Assembly (NCBI GenBank): GCA_965243095.1
Contig: OZ251530.1
Location: 2,728,001-2,792,000, forward strand
From: VXYL01 sp965243095
GTDB lineage: Bacteria > Pseudomonadota > Gammaproteobacteria > Pseudomonadales > Azotimanducaceae
Direction of reading: 5' to 3'
DNA length: 64,000 bases
Below, piece after piece: positions 28,373 to 38,250 of the stretch (position 1 is its first letter; the number at the start of each line of letters is the position of its first letter). The position numbers and the translations under genes are program-made. The notes beneath the pieces were generated by a model. The model saw nothing but the letters and a program-made list of their open reading frames with translations, was not told where the DNA came from and did no database searches.

Positions 28373-31300
28373 GTGTCGCCGGGCTTAACATCCCGGCCTT
28401 CGTTGAGCGATGTACTCCTGTCGCAAGCCGGCTTTTTGCTGTTTGTGTCGCCGGGCTTAACATCCCGGCCTTCGTTGAGCGTGCACGATCGGCGCCGAGG
28501 GCGACACCGCGTTCTCCGAGTGTCGCCGGGCTTAACATCCCGGCCTTCGTTGAGCGTGCTGCGAGTGGCAGGAAGGCGCGAGCGCGTGGCTGGTGTCGCC
28601 GGGCTTAACATCCCGGCCTTCGTTGAGCGCGCTATCTCTCCTCGACGTTCTTCCACGACGAATCGTGTCGCCGGGCTTAACATCCCGGCCTTCGTTGAGC
28701 GTGCGCCTGCCACCCGGTGGCGGCCGGATCCAGCGCGGTGTCGCCGGGCTTAACATCCCGGCCTTCGTTGAGCGGACGGGTTGGCCGCGTCCGCGGACGC
28801 CCTCGCCACGTGTCGCCGGGCTTAACATCCCGGCCTTCGTTGAGCGGCGTCCACAACGCCTACAGACAAAGGAGCGAATCGGGTGTCGCCGGGCTTAACA
28901 TCCCGGCCTTCGTTGAGCGGATGCCGCCGTCGCCCGCTACCAGGACACCGGCCCCGTGTCGCCGGGCTTAACATCCCGGCCTTCGTTGAGCGAACGCGCG
29001 CTTCCGCCGCGGCCTCATCGGCGAACAAGGTGTCGCCGGGCTTAACATCCCGGCCTTCGTTGAGCGAGTCCGAGTTCGGCTTCGTGGCGGCCCCAAATGT
29101 CCGGTGTCGCCGGGCTTAACATCCCGGCCTTCGTTGAGCGCATTGTTTCGGTAGTTTGTCGGCGGCTTCGAGTCGTGTCGCCGGGCTTAACATCCCGGCC
29201 TTCGTTGAGCGGTCATGGTCATGGATGGCCTCGTTGGCAGCGTCGACAGTGTCGCCGGGCTTAACATCCCGGCCTTCGTTGAGCGCGCCTCCAAACATTC
29301 CGCGGCTACACGGCCAGCACCCGTGTCGCCGGGCTTAACATCCCGGCCTTCGTTGAGCGCTCGACGCCGGGACGAACCGCGTGTGGCGCAAAGGGCGTGT
29401 CGCCGGGCTTAACATCCCGGCCTTCGTTGAGCGGCCGCCGTCCGCGCCGCCGCCAGCGCGCTGGGATTGTGTCGCCGGGCTTAACATCCCGGCCTTCGTT
29501 GAGCGTTCCGCCCGTCGAAGTCCTTCGCGAGCGCCTCGTCCCGTGTCGCCGGGCTTAACATCCCGGCCTTCGTTGAGCGTTCTGGCGGACGCCGCTGCCG
29601 GCGTCGATTTTCCCGGGTGTCGCCGGGCTTAACATCCCGGCCTTCGTTGAGCGTGACAACGGGCGGGCAACGCGCCTGCGACTTTTTCGTGTCGCCGGGC
29701 TTAACATCCCGGCCTTCGTTGAGCGGACGAGGACGCCTTCGACCTCTACACGAACCTTTGGGTGTCGCCGGGCTTAACATCCCGGCCTTCGTTGAGCGGC
29801 CTTAGCGTCGACGGCGGCCCGCCAAGCGCGCAGAGTGTCGCCGGGCTTAACATCCCGGCCTTCGTTGAGCGGATTCCGCCGTCGCCCGCTACCAGGACAC
29901 CGGCCCGTGTCGCCGGGCTTAACATCCCGGCCTTCGTTGAGCGACGCTCGCTTCGCTGCCGACATCGACGGCTCTGATCGTGTCGCCGGGCTTAACATCC
30001 CGGCCTTCGTTGAGCGGCCCGAACGACGCCGCCGCCGCGAAGCGCGGCGAGGGTGTCGCCGGGCTTAACATCCCGGCCTTCGTTGAGCGGTCCTTTTCGC
30101 CATCACCTAGATAATGCCCGCCTTGTGTCGCCGGGCTTAACATCCCGGCCTTCGTTGAGCGTGCGTCCGCAGGTTCGTGACCGGCGCCGGCCCGGCGTGT
30201 CGCCGGGCTTAACATCCCGGCCTTCGTTGAGCGTTCATCGTGCCGACGAGCCGGGGCTTCGCCTCCGCCTGTGTCGCCGGGCTTAACATCCCGGCCTTCG
30301 TTGAGCGGCGTCCATCACCTCCGCCTCGTACAGCTTCGCCGCCAAGTGTCGCCGGGCTTAACATCCCGGCCTTCGTTGAGCGGGTTTCCCTCGCGACGGC
30401 TTCCTCTCCGTCTGGTTGGTGTCGCCGGGCTTAACATCCCGGCCTTCGTTGAGCGAGCACCGATCCGAACGCACTAGGCCAACGCGCCGGCGTGTCGCCG
30501 GGCTTAACATCCCGGCCTTCGTTGAGCGGACGACGGCGCGGAGTCGCTGGTCGGACGGCTGGACGGTGTCGCCGGGCTTAACATCCCGGCCTTCGTTGAG
30601 CGAAGCAGATAAACATCCATGAACGAATGCCGATGCACGTGTCGCCGGGCTTAACATCCCGGCCTTCGTTGAGCGAACACCGCCGACCCGAAGGCGAAAG
30701 CGCACCTCCTTGTGTCGCCGGGCTTAACATCCCGGCCTTCGTTGAGCGACCGGCACGGGCAAGCCGGTGCCGGCGGATCAAGTGGTGTCGCCGGGCTTAA
30801 CATCCCGGCCTTCGTTGAGCGGCGTTGACGAACCGGGCCCAGTCCACCACGCCCATGTGTCGCCGGGCTTAACATCCCGGCCTTCGTTGAGCGCAGTCGA
30901 GGCCGCGGGCTACGACGGCAATACCGACGTGTCGCCGGGCTTAACATCCCGGCCTTCGTTGAGCGACCAAGGCGCTGCTCGCCTTCCTCGGCTGGGCCAC
31001 CGGTGTCGCCGGGCTTAACATCCCGGCCTTCGTTGAGCGGTGTAGCCGAAGCTCGGGCTGCCCATCGACGCCATCGTGTCGCCGGGCTTAACATCCCGGC
31101 CTTCGTTGAGCGGTCAACGAGGCGCTGGTCCACACCTCGCTGTTCCCCGTGTCGCCGGGCTTAACATCCCGGCCTTCGTTGAGCGCCTCCTAGGTTGCAG
31201 TTGGCAATGTCACACACTGTACGTGTCGCCGGGCTTAACATCCCGGCCTTCGTTGAGCGGTTCCTCCGACATGGCCTATGTGGACGAGACCCGCGTGTCG

Positions 31301-34010
31301 CCGGGCTTAACATCCCGGCCTTCGTTGAGCGCGCTACGCGGCGGACGGTACGCGTACCGCCAACGACGTGTCGCCGGGCTTAACATCCCGGCCTTCGTTG
31401 AGCGAGTCTGGAGTTGCTGTCGGAGGTTGAGCTGGAGCGCGTGTCGCCGGGCTTAACATCCCGGCCTTCGTTGAGCGACGGTGACCGAGCGGGTAGGCGG
31501 GTTGTCGGCGGGTGGTGTCGCCGGGCTTAACATCCCGGCCTTCGTTGAGCGCCCAACGGCGGCACCCTCGCCGAACGCACCGAAAGCCGTGTCGCCGGGC
31601 TTAACATCCCGGCCTTCGTTGAGCGTTCGAGCGCTTGGGCGGTTTTGCTTTCATCGGGTGTGTGTCGCCGGGCTTAACATCCCGGCCTTCGTTGAGCGCG
31701 GATCCTCGCGGTCGTCGTCTCCGCCCATTTCGTCGTGTCGCCGGGCTTAACATCCCGGCCTTCGTTGAGCGTGCGGCAAAACGATGCTCGCGCCCTACGG
31801 CGCGGGTGTCGCCGGGCTTAACATCCCGGCCTTCGTTGAGCGTCCGACACCACCACCGTGGGCACCTACATCCTGCTGCGTGTCGCCGGGCTTAACATCC
31901 CGGCCTTCGTTGAGCGACGGTCGTTGCGACGGTTTCCGCCATTCTCGGCGATGTGTCGCCGGGCTTAACATCCCGGCCTTCGTTGAGCGCGCAATTGGAA
32001 GTCGTGGTGCGAGAAGAAGCTGAAGTGTCGCCGGGCTTAACATCCCGGCCTTCGTTGAGCGACCGATTGATCTTTGCCAGTTGGACCTGTTCGCGCCCGT
32101 GTCGCCGGGCTTAACATCCCGGCCTTCGTTGAGCGCACTCGTGGGTTGTCACCTACGTCACGGAAGTCGGTGGTGTCGCCGGGCTTAACATCCCGGCCTT
32201 CGTTGAGCGAAGGACAGCGACCGGGTGCTGACGGCGCAGATGGCGACGTGTCGCCGGGCTTAACATCCCGGCCTTCGTTGAGCGGCGGCAGCGGCACGCG
32301 CCTACTGACCACGAACCCGCTCGTGTCGCCGGGCTTAACATCCCGGCCTTCGTTGAGCGCAGCGCGTGGCCGACCAATACGGCGTGTTCACCGAGGTGTC
32401 GCCGGGCTTAACATCCCGGCCTTCGTTGAGCGTCGTCGTAGATGGTGCCGGCGACCGGCGTTGCGGGCGGTGTCGCCGGGCTTAACATCCCGGCCTTCGT
32501 TGAGCGGGCGCGAGCGGGGACGCGACGGACACGGGGTTCGTGTGTCGCCGGGCTTAACATCCCGGCCTTCGTTGAGCGGTCCCCGGCACCGTCAGATTGG
32601 TGAACGTCGCCGAGTGTCGCCGGGCTTAACATCCCGGCCTTCGTTGAGCGAAGATCGCCACGGCGAGCGCCACTTGCAGCACCGTGCGGTGTCGCCGGGC
32701 TTAACATCCCGGCCTTCGTTGAGCGACGCTCTCCGTCATCTGCGGCGTCGTGTGCCCCAGGAGGTGTCGCCGGGCTTAACATCCCGGCCTTCGTTGAGCG
32801 GGCATGCCGCTGCGCCTCGGCAAGTACCACGCCGGCGGTGTCGCCGGGCTTAACATCCCGGCCTTCGTTGAGCGTCCGCGTCCTCCTGGCCCGCCTTGGC
32901 GCTGGCGACGTGTCGCCGGGCTTAACATCCCGGCCTTCGTTGAGCGGCCCTGCAGGACACCCTGCCGGTGTTCGACTCGTGTCGCCGGGCTTAACATCCC
33001 GGCCTTCGTTGAGCGTTCAACGCCCGGCCGGAGTGCCATGCGAGCGAGACCTGTGTCGCCGGGCTTAACATCCCGGCCTTCGTTGAGCGTTCTTGGTGTC
33101 GGCCTCGGCTCCTTGGACCAGCCAGGTGTCGCCGGGCTTAACATCCCGGCCTTCGTTGAGCGGGCCTCACGCAGCGCATCAGCCCCGCCCGCGAGAACGT
33201 GTCGCCGGGCTTAACATCCCGGCCTTCGTTGAGCGTGCCGCCCGGAGTGCGCGGCGGCGGCGCGGCGCGAGGTGTCGCCGGGCTTAACATCCCGGCCTTC
33301 GTTGAGCGCCAATGGAGCGCCGTTTCGCCGAACGCGAGGCGAGACGGTGTCGCCGGGCTTAACATCCCGGCCTTCGTTGAGCGGGCGACGACATAGTGCC
33401 ATCACCCGTGCGCACGATCTGTGTCGCCGGGCTTAACATCCCGGCCTTCGTTGAGCGACGCTTTGCGCCGCCGCCCCGAATCCCGCCGCTTGCAGTGTCG
33501 CCGGGCTTAACATCCCGGCCTTCGTTGAGCGGCCACGACGCAGCGGCAGGCGTCGCCGTCGCGCATGTGTCGCCGGGCTTAACATCCCGGCCTTCGTTGA
33601 GCGAGCTACGCGGCGGTGCAGGCGGCGCGGGTGCCGGAGTGTCGCCGGGCTTAACATCCCGGCCTTCGTTGAGCGGCCTGCGAACTGGCAATGGACGACC
33701 TTGAAACCACCCGTGTCGCCGGGCTTAACATCCCGGCCTTCGTTGAGCGGGGTCCTCGACGGTGCCCTCCCAGGCTTCGTAGGTGTGTCGCCGGGCTTAA
33801 CATCCCGGCCTTCGTTGAGCGACCGGCGCCGCCGGGGCGACCGTGCCGCTGCCGCGGTGTCGCCGGGCTTAACATCCCGGCCTTCGTTGAGCGCGCCACC
33901 GCCACAGCTCGGCCTGCAGTGCCTCGCGGCGTGTCGCCGGGCTTAACATCCCGGCCTTCGTTGAGCGACGCGCGGCTAACGTACGAACCGGCAGATCGAC
34001 CAGTGTCGCC
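28373..34010 (+). CRISPR. Type I-G CRISPR array, 77 full repeats plus an 8-nt stub
   Basis: Reading every unit by eye I count 77 identical 37-nt repeats from 28373 to 33967 and a last spacer to 34002. Then come only the first 8 nt of a further repeat (GTGTCGCC, 34003-34010) before foreign sequence. Repeats begin GTGTCGCCGGG and end CGTTGAGCG. Bases 6-11 (GCCGGG) and 20-25 (CCCGGC) form a 6-bp stem around an 8-nt loop. Spacers are 32-38 nt, mostly 35-37; the shortest is 32947-32978. No repeat is degenerate, even at the far end, where decay is usual. That end therefore looks cut off rather than old. Direction follows the cas2-proximal leader. Confidence 0.97.
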
Positions 34011-34433
34011 TCGCTGCGGGTGTTGCGCGGGTTGACGCCACGGCGCTTGGCGGGGACGATGCTGGAGTGGAGCCTGCGGCGGCTGGGCGTGAACGACGAT
34101 ACGGCGGAGGAGATGAGGAGAATGGCGAGTTTGGACGAATTCCATTCGCAGCTTGAGGAACGGGCGCAGGGGTGGACCGAGCAGTGGTTCGCCGAAGGCG
34201 TCGAGCAAGGCATCGAGCGGGGCCGCGCCGAGGGCGTTGCGGCGCAGCGCGAGGGGTTGCGGCGGCAGGCGGCGCTGCGATTCGGCGCGTCGGCGAGGCT
34301 TTTGGACGCGCACTTGGACGGCGTGGGATCCGCGGCCAAGCTGACCGAGATCGGCGAATGGCTGGTGGTGGACACGATCGACGAGTTGATCGCGAAGATC
34401 GAAGCCGCGGCTATGGACGGCCGCATCGACTGA
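34011..34433 (+). pseudogene. 3' fragment of an Rpn-family gene abutting the array
   Basis: This frame corresponds to roughly residues 230-365 of the Rpn-family protein at 18658-19755 (about 90% identity: LAGTMLEWSLRRLGVNDDTAEEMRRM and onward). The nuclease core is missing. The homology starts immediately after an 8-nt piece of CRISPR repeat, so the join is the breakpoint of a recombination or deletion that removed both the distal array and the 5' part of this gene. It has a 12-nt in-frame insertion relative to the full copy. Confidence 0.85.
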
Positions 34434-34476
34434 CGCTTGGGCGGGTAGCCATGCCGGCGCAACACCGCGTCAATGC
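34011..34476 (+). repeat. Right copy of direct repeat bracketing the CRISPR-Cas locus
   Basis: This matches 19345-19800 in the same orientation, including about 40 bp after the stop codon. The 14.2 kb between the copies holds the complete cas operon and array. Homologous recombination between the copies would delete the system in one step. Confidence 0.7.
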
Positions 34477-34491
34477 GCTACAGTACGCAGG

Positions 34492-34815
34492 GTGAGCGTG
34501 GCGAGAATCGCAAGATCAGGTTCGGCAACGCGCCTTGGCAAGGTGGCGCGAGCCTTGCTGGCGCTCGCGGCGTTCGTTTACGCGGCGGAGATGCCGGCTG
34601 TGGCGGCGGAGTCCGCGGATGGTGCGCCCAATGCGGAAGCCGCGCCGGAAGGCGTGGAGGACGCGGCGAGCGCCGATGATGCGGAAGCGCCGGCGGGAGA
34701 ATCCGCGGAGGAACCAGCGGAGGAGGATGCCACCGAGGACGGGCCGGCGGAGGTGTTCGTGCCGAGCGAGAACATCTCCGAGGATATTTCCGTGCCGTTT
34801 CCGGTGGACATCTAG
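34492..34815 (+). CDS. Small acidic secreted protein with conserved-looking tail
   Basis: A 107-residue protein from a GTG start. A signal peptide (about residues 1-39, ending PAVAAE) is followed by a roughly 50-residue Ala/Glu/Asp-rich low-complexity segment. The tail is VFVPSENISEDISVPFPVDI. I recall similar (PSExI..D..V.FPVDI) tails on small exported proteins beside sulfotransferases in other Gram-negatives, but cannot verify this here. The sulfotransferase gene begins 56 nt downstream. Function unknown; the tail could be a recognition or processing element. Confidence 0.55.
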   Translation: MSVARIARSGSATRLGKVARALLALAAFVYAAEMPAVAAESADGAPNAEAAPEGVEDAASADDAEAPAGESAEEPAEEDATEDGPAEVFVPSENISEDISVPFPVDI

Positions 34816-34871
34816 GGCGTTCGGCGCTCGGCTGTGTCGCTACCGGGCATCGGCGGCCGCGCTTCGTCACG

Positions 34872-35561
34872 ATGATCGTCTCGCATCGGCACAAGTTCAT
34901 CTTCCTCGCCGTGCCGCGCACGGGCACGCACGCTGTGCGGGAGGCGCTCGCGCCGTTTCTCGGCGAGGCGGACTGGCAGCAGGAGGCGTTGGTTCGCGGT
35001 ACGCGCAGTCCGGTGCCGATGCTGGCGCGATTGGGTCACGGGCACATCAGTGTGCGCGAGGCGCAAGCGCATTTGCCCGATTGCGTGTGGCGAAGCTACT
35101 TCAAGTTCGCGGTGGTGCGGGATCCGTACGATCGGTTCGTCTCCGTGTGTGCGATGTTGAACAAGCGCAACGGCGGCTACGCGGGCAATGAGACCGCGTT
35201 CATGAAGCGTGCGCTTGGCGTGCCGCGTTTCCGCGCTCGGGTGCTGGTGCGGCCACAAGCGCAGCTGCTCATGGACGAAGCGGGCAAGATTGCCGTGGAC
35301 TTCGTTGGGCGTTTCGACCGCCTGAAATCCTCCTTCCGCGAGGCGTGTCGGCGCATCGGCCTGCCGTGTGTGCCGTTGCGCCCGGTCAACGCCACCGACC
35401 ACGCGCCGTACGGCGCCTATTACGACGACGAGCTCGCCGGGTTGGTCACCCGCTTCTACGAAGAGGACTTCGCCGCGTTCGGCTTTCGCCGCGCCAACTC
35501 GGCAGCGGAGTTGCCAGCCGCGGCGGCCGAGTCGAACCTTCGATCCGCGAATGTCCAATGA
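34872..35561 (+). CDS. Sulfotransferase family protein
   Basis: A 229-residue protein with the PAPS-binding features of sulfotransferases: the 5'-phosphosulfate loop PRTGTHAVR (about residues 15-23, after FIFLAV) and the 3'-phosphate block FAVVRDPYDRFVS (about 79-91). It would transfer sulfate from PAPS to a carbohydrate, lipid or peptide tyrosine; the acceptor is unknown. It lies directly downstream of the small acidic secreted protein in the same direction. The C-terminal 25 residues are Ala-rich and probably dispensable. Confidence 0.75.
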   Translation: MIVSHRHKFIFLAVPRTGTHAVREALAPFLGEADWQQEALVRGTRSPVPMLARLGHGHISVREAQAHLPDCVWRSYFKFAVVRDPYDRFVSVCAMLNKRNGGYAGNETAFMKRALGVPRFRARVLVRPQAQLLMDEAGKIAVDFVGRFDRLKSSFREACRRIGLPCVPLRPVNATDHAPYGAYYDDELAGLVTRFYEEDFAAFGFRRANSAAELPAAAAESNLRSANVQ

Positions 35562-35732
35562 GGGAAATGTCACTAACAATCAATGGCTTAACGCTGGTCT
35601 GTTGGGCTGCCAAAGGGCGGCCACGTCGGGTGTTCCTTGGGGTTGACTGTGTATGAATACAGGATATAGTGGGCGCCGGAAGGGGGTGGGCCGTGCCGAG
35701 GGCGGGTCGCGCCAAACACGGGAGATGGCACT
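35562..35732 (+). promoter_or_regulatory. Intergenic region with strong promoter for the R-M gene
   Basis: TTGACT (35643-35648) and TATAGT (35665-35670) are spaced by 16 nt, close to the sigma-70 consensus. They predict a start near 35677 and a 56-nt leader before the GTG at 35733, which has a GGGAGATGG ribosome site. The rest of the 171 bp holds no gene. Such a promoter is notable in this GC-rich background and may indicate an acquired, independently expressed gene. Confidence 0.65.
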
Positions 35733-38198
35733 GTGAGAAAGATCGTGCATCGGTTCGCGGACTACGCCACCGGCAAGGGCGTGCGAGACGGCCCGGAGGA
35801 AAGCGTTCGACAAGACTTCGAAGTCGTGCTTGTCGAAAACTACGGCTACCCGAAACACGTCCTGGACATAGAAGTACCCATCCCGCGCGGGACGACCAGC
35901 CACGACCGCGCCGACATCGTCGTTTACCGGGCAAGAGGGCGTGATCCGGCCAAGGACATCGTGGGCATCGTCGAAGTGAAGAGGCCCGGGGCCGGAGACG
36001 GCAAGGCGCAGCTGAAGTCCTATATGACGGCCACGTCCGCCGAGTGGGGCGTTTGGACCAACGGCGACACGATAGAGTACTACTGCAAGCCGGCGGGTAG
36101 CCCCAGTGTGTACGACGACCAGATCAACGACATACCCGCGTACCAGCAGCGCTTGGAAGACATTGGAGACCTGACGAAGCAAGATCTCGTCCCCTATGGA
36201 CGCACGGAGTTGAAGCTGCGATTCCGTCACATCATGCACACGCTGTATGCCAACACGAACATCAGCCGCCGCGAGAAGCTCGGCAACGAAACCATGAAGT
36301 TGATCTTCGCCAAGATACGGGACGAAACCACGTTTCCGGAGCAGCCTCCAGCCTTTCGCGTAGGCCACCTTGAAGAACCGGAGCAAGTCAAAAGTCGCAT
36401 AGACAAGCTGTTCCAGAACGTGGTCGAGCAGTTGTCCGGCGACGGCGTCTTCCAGCAGCACGACAGCATCACGCTGGACCCCAAGGGCGTTGCGTGGGTC
36501 GTCGGCCAGTTGCAGCGGGGCAGTCTCAGCAATACGCCTACCGACGTCGTCGGCGATGCGTTCGAGGTGTTTGCGGAGTCGAAGATGGCGGGCGAGAAAG
36601 GCGAGTTCTTCACCCCTGGAAACGTCATCGATTTGGCGGTGGAGCTCATTGATCCACAGCCACGCGAGACGGTCTGCGATCCGGCTTGCGGGTCCGGCAG
36701 GTTCCTCATTTCATCGATGCGCCATGTCTGGAACACCATGAAGCGGCGGCGCGAGTGGCGTGGCCTTCGCCACGACCAATTGGCGAAGGCGCAGCAGGAA
36801 ATCGCCTCGCGCTGCTTCTACGGTATCGACAAGGAGACCGATCTCGTCCGCATTGCGAAGGCGTACATGACGATTTCGGGCGATGGCCGCAGCAACGTGG
36901 TACACGAAAACACCCTGCACAGAGCCGACGAGTTCAACGCAATGGCCAAAGCCAGGTTCGTTGAAGGAGGCGAGTTCAGGGAGTTCGACTGCATACTCAC
37001 GAACCCGCCCTATGGAACGAAGGCGAAGGTACACAAGGAAGAGTGCGAGTCGTTCGACTTGGGCCATCGGTGGCACCAAGACGCTACCAATGGATGGCGG
37101 AAGGGTGCGGTTAGAGAATCGGATCCCTATGTCTTGTTCATCGAGCGGTGCTTCACCATGTTGAAGGCAGGCGGTCGTTTGGCGATCGTGCTTCCCGAGA
37201 CCGTCTTCCACGCCCCAACGGCTGCGTATCTGCGCCACTACATCTGCGAACGGTCGACGTTGCAGGCGGTCATCAGCCTGCCACACAATTCCTTTCGGCC
37301 GCACTGCAATGCCAAGACGTGCTTGCTGGTAGTGAAAAAAGGTGTTGATGGCCCAAGGCCGGACGTGACCATGGCAGTGCCCAAGGAAATGGGGCACGAC
37401 CATCAAGGCAAGCCGATACACCACCCGAACACGCTCGACGTTTGGGATGACATCCCGACGATCATCGAGGAGATCAAGGCACCCGAAAGCAAGAACAACG
37501 CCTTCGTTTTCAAGGTGCCGTGGCCTGCCATTGCGCGAGCGGGTCATTTGATGCCCAGCTATTTCGACTATCGGAGAAAGCGGCGTAGAGTGCCAAAGGG
37601 CCGCCGGTGGGTCGATCTTGGCGCGTTGGTGGATGCTGGAGTGGTTGCGGCCTGGGACGGTCATGGGTCGCCCTCGGCAACCGAGAAAGGCGAAGGTGAA
37701 ATTCCGTACATTCGCGTGGCGGACATCGTGAATTGGGAGCTCTACCGCAATCCGAACTCCGGGATTCGGCGCGAAGTGTACGAACGCATGACGAGGGACG
37801 CGCCGGCTGTCGAACCGCAGGATATTCTCTTTGTTCGACGCGGCAGCTACCGGATTGGCACCGTGGCGATGGCGTCGCCAAGAGATGGGGAAGTGCTTTT
37901 GACACGCGAGATCCTGACGCTTCGCGTTGCGCGGAACGATGTCGGTTTGACGCCCTTCTATCTGCTGGCGATGTTGTCGTCGAAGACGGTGCAGGAGCAA
38001 ATCGACCATCTCGTGTTTGTGGACACGACGTTGCCGAACATCGGCGGTCGTTGGCGGGAACTTAAGCTGCCGGTTCACAAAGACCGGTGCGAGATGGCCC
38101 GCGTCGGCCGGATCGTGGAGTCTTCGATCAAGGCGAAGTGGGCCGCGCAGGCCAAGATCGACACGCTGCGCGACGAACTTGGCGAGCTGGTGACGTGA
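35733..38198 (+). CDS. Single-chain restriction-modification protein (nuclease-N6-methylase-specificity)
   Basis: An 821-residue protein. Residues 1-140 resemble the HsdR N-terminal PD-(D/E)XK nuclease domain (D in HDRADIVVY, then GIVEVKRPG). Residues about 190-560 are an HsdM-type adenine methylase with SAM motif I DPACGSGRF and catalytic NPPYGT. The C-terminal 200 residues, with two blocks such as GEIPYIRVADIVNWEL and TLPNIGGRWRELKLPVHKD, resemble one HsdS target-recognition half and its coiled segment. No translocase motor is present. This is the layout of type IIG/IIC enzymes (R, M and S in one chain). The GTG start has a good ribosome site. Confidence 0.8.
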   Translation: MRKIVHRFADYATGKGVRDGPEESVRQDFEVVLVENYGYPKHVLDIEVPIPRGTTSHDRADIVVYRARGRDPAKDIVGIVEVKRPGAGDGKAQLKSYMTATSAEWGVWTNGDTIEYYCKPAGSPSVYDDQINDIPAYQQRLEDIGDLTKQDLVPYGRTELKLRFRHIMHTLYANTNISRREKLGNETMKLIFAKIRDETTFPEQPPAFRVGHLEEPEQVKSRIDKLFQNVVEQLSGDGVFQQHDSITLDPKGVAWVVGQLQRGSLSNTPTDVVGDAFEVFAESKMAGEKGEFFTPGNVIDLAVELIDPQPRETVCDPACGSGRFLISSMRHVWNTMKRRREWRGLRHDQLAKAQQEIASRCFYGIDKETDLVRIAKAYMTISGDGRSNVVHENTLHRADEFNAMAKARFVEGGEFREFDCILTNPPYGTKAKVHKEECESFDLGHRWHQDATNGWRKGAVRESDPYVLFIERCFTMLKAGGRLAIVLPETVFHAPTAAYLRHYICERSTLQAVISLPHNSFRPHCNAKTCLLVVKKGVDGPRPDVTMAVPKEMGHDHQGKPIHHPNTLDVWDDIPTIIEEIKAPESKNNAFVFKVPWPAIARAGHLMPSYFDYRRKRRRVPKGRRWVDLGALVDAGVVAAWDGHGSPSATEKGEGEIPYIRVADIVNWELYRNPNSGIRREVYERMTRDAPAVEPQDILFVRRGSYRIGTVAMASPRDGEVLLTREILTLRVARNDVGLTPFYLLAMLSSKTVQEQIDHLVFVDTTLPNIGGRWRELKLPVHKDRCEMARVGRIVESSIKAKWAAQAKIDTLRDELGELVT

Positions 38199-38250
38199 CC
38201 GGATACGAGCTGCCGCGTTCGGGGAGCTGGGCGGGTTCGGCGGGGTTGCC

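Noticed and set aside
28229..28753. Several open frames through the CRISPR array on both strands
   Set aside because: Their translations are periodic readings of the repeat (e.g. VAGLNIPAFVER) with random spacer residues. They are not proteins.
34003..34010. A 78th CRISPR repeat
   Set aside because: Only 8 of 37 bases match. It is a broken end rather than a functional repeat.
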